A DNA stretch of 64,000 nucleotides, from positions 95,259 through 159,258 of the forward strand of contig NZ_FOFP01000011.1 of assembly GCF_900110925.1 (NCBI RefSeq), written 5' to 3'. The DNA comes from Pseudomonas cuatrocienegasensis (lineage in GTDB: Bacteria > Pseudomonadota > Gammaproteobacteria > Pseudomonadales > Pseudomonadaceae). Under the pieces are notes generated by a model. That model saw nothing but the letters and a program-made list of their open reading frames with translations, made no database searches and was not told where the DNA came from. A program made the position numbers and the translations under genes. Below are positions 52,407 to 60,087 of the stretch, piece after piece (within the stretch, counting starts at the first letter, position 1; each line of letters starts with the position of its first letter).

Positions 52407-53153
52407 TCAACGTCGATAGAGATGCCGATGTTCGGCGTCATACAGTGCCGATTCGGCAAAGGCGCCGGGGTCGAGCACCCGCCCGACCAGGATCAGCGCG
52501 GTGCGGCGAAAGTCCTTGGTTGCGACCTTTTCCTCGATATCGCCCAGGGTGCCGAGTACCCAATCCTGATCGGGCCAGCTGGCCCTGTGGATAACTGCGA
52601 TGGGGCAGTCGACGCCATAGTGCGGCAGCAGCTCGGCGACAATATTCGGCAAGTGGCGCACACCCAGGTGGATGGCCAGGGTTGCGCGGTGCTGCGCCAG
52701 CTCGCCAAGGGACTCGCCTGCCGGCATCGGTGAGGTGGTGCCGTAGCGGGTGAGAATGACCGTCTGGGCGATGCCGGGCAGGGTCAGCTCGGCTTCCAGC
52801 AGCGCCGCGCAGGCGGCGGTGGCGGTGACGCCGGGGATGATCTCGAACGGAATGCCAAGGGCGCGCAGCTCGCGAATCTGCTCACCGATGGCGCCGTACA
52901 GCGAAGGATCGCCGGAGTGCACCCGGGCCACGTCCTGGCCGCGCTCGTGGGCCTGGCGTAGTAACTCGATAATTTCCGCCAGGTGCAGCTCGGCGGTGTT
53001 CACCAGCTGTTCGGCGTTATGGCCGTCGAGCACTGCTTCAGGCACCAGGGAACCGGCGTAGAGAATCACCGGGCAGCTGCGGATCAGGCGCTGGCCCTTG
53101 ACGGTGATCAGCTCAGGGTCGCCGGGGCCGGCACCGATAAAGTAGACGGTCAT
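52407..53153 (-). CDS. cobM: precorrin-4 C11-methyltransferase
   Basis: A 248-residue SAM-dependent methyltransferase of the cobalamin ring pathway. The N-terminus FIGAGPGDPELITVKG and LYAGSLVPEAVL are the CobM/CbiF signatures; HSGDPSLYGAIGEQ is the second glycine-rich region. It acts in the aerobic pathway before ring oxidation state changes by later Cob enzymes, consistent with cobN elsewhere in the window. It overlaps cobE by four bases. Confidence 0.95.
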   Translation of the reverse strand: MTVYFIGAGPGDPELITVKGQRLIRSCPVILYAGSLVPEAVLDGHNAEQLVNTAELHLAEIIELLRQAHERGQDVARVHSGDPSLYGAIGEQIRELRALGIPFEIIPGVTATAACAALLEAELTLPGIAQTVILTRYGTTSPMPAGESLGELAQHRATLAIHLGVRHLPNIVAELLPHYGVDCPIAVIHRASWPDQDWVLGTLGDIEEKVATKDFRRTALILVGRVLDPGAFAESALYDAEHRHLYRR

Positions 53154-53590
53154 TGCGTGTCCTTGCGGGTAATCAGCGCCAGCGCACAGGTGGCGCTGGC
53201 GCTGCGGGTTTTGCCACCGAGTAGACGCGCCTCGCAGCCACCCAGGCGAGTGGCCAGGGCCAGGGCGCAGGGTTCGGCCACGGCGGGGCTGCCAGTGGTG
53301 CTGAGGGTCAGAGCGGCGCCATGCACGTGGGCCTGGAAGGGTGTCAGCTCATCAGGGCTAAAGCAGGTCAGTGGCAGACCCAGGCGGTCAGCCAGGGCGA
53401 GCAGGCCGGCTTCCTCGCGCTTGTGCTCAATACTGGCCAGGCCGACCAGGTTATCCACAGTCAGTTGCTGGGCCGCCAGCGTCTCTTCAAGCAGTGTGGA
53501 TAACTCATCCAGCCCGCAGTCACGGCGACAGCCCAGGCCTGCAACCACCTGGCGCGCGGGTGCAGCGAGTGGAACGGTTGGGCTGGGCAT
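53150..53590 (-). CDS. cobE: cobalamin biosynthesis protein CobE (CbiG C-terminal type)
   Basis: A 146-residue protein of the CobE/CbiG-C family: VVAGLGCRRDCGLDEL at the start, LASIEHKREEAGLLALADRL in the middle, and a GSPAVAEPCALA segment. CobE is required in aerobic cobalamin synthesis, probably handling a pathway intermediate. The ATG at 53590 was chosen because it fits the family start; an ATG two codons upstream is possible. It overlaps cobM by four bases. A 12-codon frame ends two bases upstream of it. Confidence 0.9.
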   Translation of the reverse strand: MPSPTVPLAAPARQVVAGLGCRRDCGLDELSTLLEETLAAQQLTVDNLVGLASIEHKREEAGLLALADRLGLPLTCFSPDELTPFQAHVHGAALTLSTTGSPAVAEPCALALATRLGGCEARLLGGKTRSASATCALALITRKDTQ

Positions 53591-53592
53591 TA

Positions 53593-53631
53593 TCACGGGC
53601 GCTCATACGGGGCAGCGGCGTAGCTCAACAT
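53593..53631 (-). CDS. possible 12-codon leader peptide before cobE
   Basis: On the minus strand, an excellent GGAGG site six bases before an ATG opens MLSYAAAPYERP and stops at TGA (53593-53595), two bases before the cobE ATG. It could be a translated leader coupling cobE expression or the relic of a longer gene. No known family. Confidence 0.35.
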   Translation of the reverse strand: MLSYAAAPYERP

Positions 53632-53837
53632 GGTGTCCTCCACCGGTCAACCGTGAAGGGTGCAACCTATGCAACCACTGTAGCCTGGGCGCGGTTATCA
53701 CCGTTATCCGCCTTTATTTTCCAGATTTAAAAGACAGCTGTGTATGACTGGTTGAAATAGGAACCATTCGCGATTAATGTGCTCGCGGTCGCCATATCCC
53801 CCCATGGCGCCTTACCCCGGTTGGCTTGGGCTGCGCC
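53597..53837. promoter_or_regulatory. divergent region between cobE and the FecI-type sigma gene
   Basis: About 240 bp holding the promoters of cobE-cobM and of the sigma factor. No cobalamin riboswitch is visible on the cobE side. AT-rich sequence around 53700-53780 could hold a Fur-controlled promoter, but no clear Fur box was recognised. Confidence 0.35.
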
Positions 53838-54356
53838 ATGTCGTCACCTGAAACGGATTCGATCATTCCTCTCGACGTGCTCTACGGCACACACCACGGT
53901 TGGCTGCATGGCTGGCTGCGGCGTTCGGTCGGTTGTTCGCAGCAGGCGGCGGATCTGGTTCAGGACACTTTCGTGCGCTTGCTGGTGCGCGGCCAGCCGA
54001 TTGAAAGTCGTGCACCGCGGGCCTTGTTGGCGCGTATCGCGCGCGGGCTGCTGATCGACCACTGGCGGCGTGACGCGCTGGAGCGGGCCTACCTTGATGC
54101 ATTGGCGCAGTTGCCTGAGGCGCTGCATCCCTCGCCCGAGGTGCGTCATGAGGCCCTGCAGTCTCTGGAGCGCATTGCCCAGCTGCTCGATGGCCTCAAA
54201 CCGGCCGTGCGCGACGCCTTTCTGCTGTACCAGCTCGGCGGCCTGAATCATGCGCAGGTGGCGCAGCAGTTGGGTGTTTCCAGCCGCACCGTTGAGCGCC
54301 ATGTGGCCAATGCCCTGCTGCACTGCTATCGCCTGTGTTTCGAGGATGGCCAGTGA
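53838..54356 (+). CDS. FecI-type ECF sigma factor
   Basis: A 172-residue extracytoplasmic-function sigma factor. Region 2 includes CSQQAADLVQDTFVRLLV and region 4 the helix-turn-helix GLNHAQVAQQLGVSSRTVER. It is followed by an overlapping FecR gene and a TonB-dependent receptor with an N-terminal signalling domain. This is the standard cell-surface signalling set that switches on the receptor when its siderophore binds. The ATG at 53838 lacks a strong ribosome site; upstream ATGs are four or fewer codons away. Confidence 0.92.
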   Translation: MSSPETDSIIPLDVLYGTHHGWLHGWLRRSVGCSQQAADLVQDTFVRLLVRGQPIESRAPRALLARIARGLLIDHWRRDALERAYLDALAQLPEALHPSPEVRHEALQSLERIAQLLDGLKPAVRDAFLLYQLGGLNHAQVAQQLGVSSRTVERHVANALLHCYRLCFEDGQ

Positions 54357-55279
54357 GCGCAGTGAAGCGTTTGCCTGAGCCCATCGTGTGCACGGCGATC
54401 GAATGGCAGATGCGCTTGCGCGGCAATGCCGGTAACCCCGAACTACAGCGGCAGCTGCAAGACTGGCTGGATCAGGACGAGCTGCATCGCCTGGCCTGGC
54501 AGCGCTTGCAGCAGATGGCCGGCTTGTTTCAGGTCAGCCAGATGCCCGGTTCCGGGCAGGCCATTCCGCTGTTGCAACGCGCCAACGCTGACCTGAGCCG
54601 CCGACGCATGCTCAAGGTGTTTGGCATCGGCCTGGCGGCAGGCGGTGCTACCTTGCTGGCCACGTCTGTCCCCTCTGCCTGGCATGCCGATTTTGCCACG
54701 ACCACCGGGGAGCGCCGGCGAGTGAGCCTGGGGGATGACACCCAGGTGCTGCTCAATACCGGCAGCGCCCTGGATGTACGGGGCAAGGCATTGCTGCTGC
54801 GTGCCGGCGAAGTGCTGGTGGAGGGTGCGCAATGGCAGGTGCGTTGTCGTTTTGCCGAGTGCACGGGGCGGCAGGCGCGGGTGCTGCTGCGTGAACGCGA
54901 CGGCTACAGCGAGATCCGTGTCGAGCGCGGCGAGGTGCTGGTGGCCGCCGGGGCAGGGCAGCGCTGGTTACAGGCGGGCGAAGGTGTGGCGGTGTCGGCA
55001 GCGAACATGACCGCGCTCGGCAAGGGTCCGCTCGATCCCTTTGCCTGGGCCCGTGGCCTGCTGCTGGTCAACGACATTCGCCTGGCCGACTTTCTCGCCG
55101 AGGCCGGGCGCTACCGTCAGGGCTGGCTGGGCTGCGACAGGACGGTGGCCGATTTGCGCCTTTCCGGGGTCTTTCGCCTGGATCAGCCGGAGTTGATGCT
55201 GCACAACATTACCCAGCTGCTGCCGGTGGCCATCGTCGAGCACACGCGCTGGTGGGTGCGCATCGTGCCCGTCGCCTAA
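54353..55279 (+). CDS. FecR-family sigma-factor regulator
   Basis: A 308-residue FecR-like membrane protein. The cytoplasmic N-terminal DUF4880 part (CTAIEWQMRLRGNAGNPELQ) binds the sigma factor. A single membrane helix follows (MLKVFGIGLAAGGATLLATS, about residues 83-103), then a periplasmic FecR domain (RVSLGDDTQVLLNTGSALDV) and a C-terminal receptor-contact domain. The start is a GTG at 54353 overlapping the sigma stop (GTGA) with GAGGA upstream. It relays the receptor signal across the inner membrane. Confidence 0.92.
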   Translation: MSAVKRLPEPIVCTAIEWQMRLRGNAGNPELQRQLQDWLDQDELHRLAWQRLQQMAGLFQVSQMPGSGQAIPLLQRANADLSRRRMLKVFGIGLAAGGATLLATSVPSAWHADFATTTGERRRVSLGDDTQVLLNTGSALDVRGKALLLRAGEVLVEGAQWQVRCRFAECTGRQARVLLRERDGYSEIRVERGEVLVAAGAGQRWLQAGEGVAVSAANMTALGKGPLDPFAWARGLLLVNDIRLADFLAEAGRYRQGWLGCDRTVADLRLSGVFRLDQPELMLHNITQLLPVAIVEHTRWWVRIVPVA

Positions 55280-55331
55280 AAAAATTGTCGGATTTCTGCG
55301 ACTTGTCCGGTTAGGGGATATCACTCCCTCA

Positions 55332-57713
55332 ATGGATACCCTCATGCGTTCTGCCAGGCCACTGCCGTCCACGCTTCAGCCCCGTACCTTATCGACCGCC
55401 ATCTGCCTGGCCCTATCGCTGCTGGGCGGGACAGCGAGCCTGCCGCTGCAGGCCGCCGAGCCGGCTTCCAGCGTTGCTGCGCCGAGTGTTCCGGCCGGGC
55501 CGCTGGATCAGGCCCTCAACCTGTTCGCCGAGCAGGCGGGCATTACCCTGTCGTATTCCCCGCAGATGGTCCACGGGCTGCGCAGCCCGGGTGTGGCAGA
55601 AGGTGAGTCACTGGACGACGGGTTACGGTTGCTGCTGGCTGGCACCGGCCTGGTCGCCGAGAAAACTGCCTCGGGTTATGTGGTACGGCTCAGTCAGTCC
55701 GACGCCAGCTATCAGCTGGAGCCCATGACCATCAAGGCCACCTTGGCGCCGGGTGCCTTTGAGCCGGTGCCGGGTTATTTCGCCAGTAACGCCAGCAGTG
55801 CGACCAAGAGCGATAAGCCGATCCTGGAAACCGCGCAGAGCATCAGCGTGGTCACCGCCGAGCAGATGGCTGATCGCAAGGTCGACCGGGTCGAAGATGC
55901 AGTGGCTTACAGCGCCGGGGTACGCGTGGGCAGCTCGGGCCTCGACCCGCGCTTCGACCAGATCAACATACGCGGCTTTGAGACGACCATGTCCGCCGAC
56001 TTTCTCGACGGCTTGCGTCAGCCTTATAACGGCTGGCTGTCCATCTATGGTGCAGAAGCCTTCGCCCTGGAGCGCGTCGAAGTGCTCAAAGGCCCGGCCT
56101 CGGTGCTCTATGGCCAGATCAGCCCCGGCGGCATGGTCAACCGGGTGAGTAAGCGGCCGAGCGTGCTGGCGAAGAATCAGGTTGAAATCCAGGGCGGCAG
56201 TCATGACCACCGCCAGGGCCAGTTCGATGTCGGCGGCAAGCTGGATGAAGACGGGGACGTGCTGTTTCGCACCGTGGGCGTTTACCGCGATGCGCAGTAC
56301 GACATCGAGCAACTGAACAACGATGTGCGCCTGCTGGCCCCGTCGTTGAGCTGGCAGATCGATTCGGCCACCAGCCTGACCCTGCTGGCGCAGTACCAGG
56401 AGCGCGAGACAGCGGCCTCGCCGATGCTCTACCAGGACGGTGACCATCTCACCGACTTCTGGCAGGGCGATGAGTACTTCGACAAGCTCGGGCAGCGCCA
56501 ATGGACCTTCGGTTACGAGTTCGAGCACGCCTTCAACGACAGCCTCAGCGTGCAACAAAACCTGCGCTACGGCCAACTGAACACCACCAACCAATACTTG
56601 CAGCCCAACGGCACCATCACCAACGGCGTGATGGAGCGCGATGCGGTGGGCGTGTACGAGGACATGGATTCGCTGACCTCCGACACACGCCTGGTTAACC
56701 GCTTCGCCACCGGCGAGCTGCAGCACACCCTGCTGAGCGGCTGGGATTACACCTGGTTCGACAGCTCGGTGTTGTATGCCACGGGGCCTGCGCCCTCCAT
56801 CGACATGGGCGCGCCGGACTACCACCAGCCGGTCAGTAAGCCGACCGCTGCGCTGGCCGACCAGGACAGCCTCACCCAGCGCAGCGGCCTGTACCTGCAG
56901 GACCAGATCGAGCTCGAGCGCTGGCGTCTGTCCGTCGGTGTGCGCCGCGATTGGGTGCATGTACGCAACAGCAACAACCTGACCGATACCCATACAAAAA
57001 CCAGCGACTCCGCCACCACCTACCAGCTCGGCGCGCTCTACCTGTTCGACAACGGCCTGGCGCCCTATACCAGCTACGCCGAATCATTCCTGCCGCAGAG
57101 CGGGAGCAACGCCAGTGGCCCGCTCAAGCCCACCGAGGGCAAGCAGTACGAAGTCGGCCTGAAGTACCAGCCGCCCGGCACCAGCGCGATGTTTACCGCC
57201 TCGCTTTACCACCTGACCCAGGAAAACGTCTCGACCCGCGACCCGGTCGACCCGCTCAACACCGTGCAGACCGGCGAACAGGTCTCCCGTGGTCTTGAGC
57301 TGGAGGCGGTCGCCGACCTGAACGAGCGCCTGAGCCTGACCGCTGGCTACAGCTACAACGACCCTGAGGTGACCAAGAGCAACGACGGCAACGAGGGCAA
57401 AGACCCGAAAGACGTGCCGCGTCACCTGGTCTCGCTTTGGCTGGACTACAACCTGCCCTCGGGCCTGGGCTTTGGTGGCGGCGCCCGCTACACCGGCAGC
57501 GTCTACGGCAATGACATGAACACCGTGAAGAGCGAGGACTACACCCTGGTCGACGCCGTCGTGCGCTACGACTTCGGCGGTGGCCTGGACGGCGTACGTG
57601 TAGCCCTCAACGCACGCAACCTGTTCGACAAGCAGTACATCAACTGCCAGGCCGGCTTCTGCTACCGCGGCGAAGCTCGCAGCCTGGTCACCAGCCTGAG
57701 CTACAGCTGGTGA
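55332..57713 (+). CDS. TonB-dependent siderophore receptor with signalling domain
   Basis: A 793-residue outer-membrane receptor. Signal peptide about 1-41; a secretin/TonB N-terminal signalling domain about 50-120 (GPLDQALNLFAEQAGITLSY); then a plug with INIRGFE and LERVEVLKGPASVLYGQISP; and a 22-strand barrel ending in SLSYSW with a terminal Trp. The plug and the C-terminal ARNLFDKQYINCQAGFCYRG resemble FhuA/FoxA-type hydroxamate receptors, but the ligand is a guess. The signalling domain pairs it with the FecR/FecI genes upstream. It overlaps the esterase gene by four bases. Confidence 0.93.
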   Translation: MDTLMRSARPLPSTLQPRTLSTAICLALSLLGGTASLPLQAAEPASSVAAPSVPAGPLDQALNLFAEQAGITLSYSPQMVHGLRSPGVAEGESLDDGLRLLLAGTGLVAEKTASGYVVRLSQSDASYQLEPMTIKATLAPGAFEPVPGYFASNASSATKSDKPILETAQSISVVTAEQMADRKVDRVEDAVAYSAGVRVGSSGLDPRFDQINIRGFETTMSADFLDGLRQPYNGWLSIYGAEAFALERVEVLKGPASVLYGQISPGGMVNRVSKRPSVLAKNQVEIQGGSHDHRQGQFDVGGKLDEDGDVLFRTVGVYRDAQYDIEQLNNDVRLLAPSLSWQIDSATSLTLLAQYQERETAASPMLYQDGDHLTDFWQGDEYFDKLGQRQWTFGYEFEHAFNDSLSVQQNLRYGQLNTTNQYLQPNGTITNGVMERDAVGVYEDMDSLTSDTRLVNRFATGELQHTLLSGWDYTWFDSSVLYATGPAPSIDMGAPDYHQPVSKPTAALADQDSLTQRSGLYLQDQIELERWRLSVGVRRDWVHVRNSNNLTDTHTKTSDSATTYQLGALYLFDNGLAPYTSYAESFLPQSGSNASGPLKPTEGKQYEVGLKYQPPGTSAMFTASLYHLTQENVSTRDPVDPLNTVQTGEQVSRGLELEAVADLNERLSLTAGYSYNDPEVTKSNDGNEGKDPKDVPRHLVSLWLDYNLPSGLGFGGGARYTGSVYGNDMNTVKSEDYTLVDAVVRYDFGGGLDGVRVALNARNLFDKQYINCQAGFCYRGEARSLVTSLSYSW

Positions 57714-58561
57714 GCGGCGTAACCTGGCTGCGCGCATTGACCATGCTGGGCTGCATGTTGGTGGGCGGCCTCGCCGTCGCCCAGGTCGAGCCGGTGAGCC
57801 TGGACGGCAGCGAGCAATGGGCGATGAAAAGCGCCGAGGGCCGCGATTACCGCATCATGGTCAGCCTGCCGGAGGGCGACGTGCCCTATACCGGCGGCTA
57901 CCCGGTGATCTACCTGCTCGACGGCAACGCCTATTTTCCGGCCTTCCACGCCGCCAAGCGGGCGCAGAAGCGCTGGCGTGGCGCGATTCTGGTGGCCATC
58001 GGTTACCCGAGCGATACACCGCTGGATTTCAAACGCCGCGCCTTCGACCTGTCGCCGCCGCAGCTGCCCGAGCGCAACGACCCGCCGCAAGGCGGCCAGG
58101 ACCTATTTCTCGATTTTATCGAGCAGCGCCTGATGCCTGAGGTCAACCAGCGCTTCAAGGTCGATCAGGACCAGCGCAGCCTGATTGGCCACTCCTTCGG
58201 CGGCATGTTCGGTATCTACGCTTTGTTCACCCGCCCGGCTTTGTTCCAGCATGTCGTGGCGATCAGCCCGAGCCTATGGTGGCGTGACCGCTACCTGCTG
58301 GCGCACGAGCGGGCGTTTACCCAGCAGGCCCATGCCGGGCAGCTGGATCTGACCCACCGCAGCCTGACCATGTGGGTGGGCGACCGGGAAATGCCCCAGG
58401 AAATTCAGGACGTGCGCTCCCTGCAACTGCGCCTGGAGAACCTCTCGCAATACGGGCTGCGCAGCAACTTTCAGCTCGAAGCGGGCGAGGACCATATGTC
58501 GATTCCCTTCCGGGTGACTACCCAGGTGCTGGAGGAGCTGCTCAGCACAAGGCGCTTCTAA
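57710..58561 (+). CDS. secreted alpha/beta-hydrolase, probable siderophore esterase
   Basis: A 283-residue hydrolase of the esterase D/IroE type. It has an N-terminal signal peptide (MLGCMLVGGLAVAQ), the nucleophile elbow GHSFGG (Ser about residue 163), an acidic residue region near WVGDRE, and the catalytic His in GEDHMSIPF. The start is a GTG at 57710 overlapping the receptor stop (GTGA). Linkage to a siderophore receptor suggests it cleaves the imported ferric siderophore, probably in the periplasm, to free the iron. The substrate is inferred from context. Confidence 0.82.
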   Translation: MSGVTWLRALTMLGCMLVGGLAVAQVEPVSLDGSEQWAMKSAEGRDYRIMVSLPEGDVPYTGGYPVIYLLDGNAYFPAFHAAKRAQKRWRGAILVAIGYPSDTPLDFKRRAFDLSPPQLPERNDPPQGGQDLFLDFIEQRLMPEVNQRFKVDQDQRSLIGHSFGGMFGIYALFTRPALFQHVVAISPSLWWRDRYLLAHERAFTQQAHAGQLDLTHRSLTMWVGDREMPQEIQDVRSLQLRLENLSQYGLRSNFQLEAGEDHMSIPFRVTTQVLEELLSTRRF

Positions 58562-58630
58562 ACGGCGTTGGGCCGCCGCCACCGGTCAAGCGTGATTGAC
58601 CGACTGCTGCGGCCTGCGTAGCCTTCCCTC

Positions 58631-58802
58631 CGTTCGAGGTTCTTTGTGGGCAAACCCACAAAGCTAAGAGGGAACAGGGTCCCCATGCCCTGGCTGCCCC
58701 CGCAACTGTGAACGGTCTTAAATCCTTCGACACACCACTGCCATTGGCGGGAAGGTGAAGGATGGCGCGATGCGCAGGCCGTGAGCCAGGAGACCTGCCT
58801 CG
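58631..58802 (+). promoter_or_regulatory. cobalamin (adenosylcobalamin-type) riboswitch
   Basis: It shows the conserved elements in order: CGAGGTTC at the 5' end, AAGAGGGAACAGGGT, the CTGCCCCCGCAACTGT core, a CCACTGCC...GGCGGGAAGG stem, and the B12-box GAGCCAGGAGACCTGCC. It lies 115 bp before cobW on the same strand and should lower cobW-cobN expression when cobalamin is abundant. Confidence 0.96.
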
Positions 58803-58916
58803 TCACGCTTTCGACAACCGGGCGGGGTGATCCGGTGGTGTTGGCTGACGCCTGCGTGGCTGTCATGTCTGTGCCGCCTGCCTGCTCGCTTTTTCCGACG
58901 CTATGCAGGATTCGCC

Positions 58917-59966
58917 ATGAAAACCCTCGCCAAACTTCCCGTTACCATCGTCACCGGCTTTCTCGGTGCCGGCAAAACCACGCTGCTGCGTCATCTGCTG
59001 GCCCATTCTGGCGGGCGGCGTATCGCGGTGATCGTCAACGAGTTCGGCGAGCTGGGCATCGACGGTGACCTGCTCAAGCAATGCTCCATCGGCTGCAGTG
59101 AAGAAGAAGCCAATGGCCGCGTCTTTGAGCTGGCCAACGGCTGCCTGTGCTGCACCGTGCAGGAAGAGTTCTTCCCGGTGATGCGCGAGCTGGTGGCGCG
59201 CCGTGGCGACCTCGACCATATCCTGATCGAAACCAGCGGCCTGGCGCTGCCCAAGCCGCTGGTGCAGGCCTTCAACTGGCCGGAAATCCGCAACGCCTGC
59301 ACCGTGGATGCAGTGATTACCGTGGTCGACAGCCCGGCCGTGGCCGCCGGCACCTTCGCTGCTTTCCCCGACCAGGTGGACGAACAGCGCAAGCTTGACC
59401 CCAACCTCGACCATGAATCGCCGCTGCATGAGCTGTTCGCCGACCAACTGGCCAGCGCTGACCTGGTGATCCTCAACAAGGCCGACCTGCTCGACGCCGC
59501 GGCGCTGGCCGCCGTGCGCGCCGAAGTGAGTGAGGAGCTGCCGCCGGCGGTGAAAGTCATCGAAGCCCACGGCGGCGAGCTGCCGTTGGACGTGCTGCTC
59601 GGCCTGAACAGCGAAACCGAGCTGCACATCGACAGCCGCCGCACCCATCACGACGATGAGGACGAGGACCACGATCACGACGAATTCGCCTCGTTCCACG
59701 TGGAACTACCGGAAGCCGACGAGACGCGCCTGCTGGCGGCTCTCAAGGACACAGTGGCCAAGCACGGCATCCTGCGGATGAAAGGCTTCGCCGCCATCCC
59801 CGGCAAACCCATGCGCCTGCTGGTGCAGGGCGTCGGTCAGCGCTTCGACCGCCACTTCGACCGCGCCTGGCAGGCCGATGAGCCGCGTATCACCCGCCTG
59901 GTGGTGATCGGCCAACAGCTTGATCACGCGGCCATCGAGGCCGAGCTGCAGTCGGCATTGGCCTGA
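58917..59966 (+). CDS. cobW: CobW-type metal-chaperone GTPase
   Basis: A 349-residue COG0523 GTPase. Walker A is GFLGAGKTT (about residues 12-20); the metal-binding CLCC is near residue 77; NKAD gives base specificity; and a His/Asp-rich loop (HHDDEDEDHDHDE, about 243-255) precedes the CobW_C domain. It likely delivers cobalt for chelation by CobN. The ATG at 58917 follows the cobalamin riboswitch; an earlier frame start would begin inside the leader. A parS-like palindrome lies in the coding sequence. Confidence 0.94.
   Translation: MKTLAKLPVTIVTGFLGAGKTTLLRHLLAHSGGRRIAVIVNEFGELGIDGDLLKQCSIGCSEEEANGRVFELANGCLCCTVQEEFFPVMRELVARRGDLDHILIETSGLALPKPLVQAFNWPEIRNACTVDAVITVVDSPAVAAGTFAAFPDQVDEQRKLDPNLDHESPLHELFADQLASADLVILNKADLLDAAALAAVRAEVSEELPPAVKVIEAHGGELPLDVLLGLNSETELHIDSRRTHHDDEDEDHDHDEFASFHVELPEADETRLLAALKDTVAKHGILRMKGFAAIPGKPMRLLVQGVGQRFDRHFDRAWQADEPRITRLVVIGQQLDHAAIEAELQSALA
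59693..59706. other. parS-like palindrome inside cobW
   Basis: GTTCCACGTGGAAC: the 14 bp core of parS is exact, but the outer pair is C/T instead of T/A. It encodes F-H-V-E-L in CobW, about 33 kb from the recF sites. Confidence 0.5.
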
Positions 59967-59973
59967 TGGAAAT

Positions 59974-60062
59974 GTGGGAGGGGCTGGGCGGCACCCCGCT
60001 TTAGCCGCGATCCAATTCGCGGATAGTCGCGGCTAAAGCGGTTCGCCGCCCGGCCCTCCCAC
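59974..60062. repeat. REP-type long inverted repeat between cobW and cobN
   Basis: GTGGGAGGGGCTGGGCGGCA followed by CCCCGCTTTAGCCGCGA is complementary, with small mismatches, to the right half ending CGCCGCCCGGCCCTCCCAC. It is a typical Pseudomonas REP and may tune cobN expression from the cobW transcript. Confidence 0.8.
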
Positions 60063-60087
60063 GATTCGCGCCTTCCTCGGAACGATC

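Noticed and set aside
58583..58602. Small hairpin CGGTCAA-6 nt-TTGACCG after the esterase gene as a terminator
   Set aside because: No T-run follows and it lies just before the riboswitch; its role is unclear, so it is not called.
58827..58916. An N-terminal extension of CobW beginning in the riboswitch leader
   Set aside because: The 30 extra residues precede the universally conserved N-terminus, and the ATG at 58917 fits the family.
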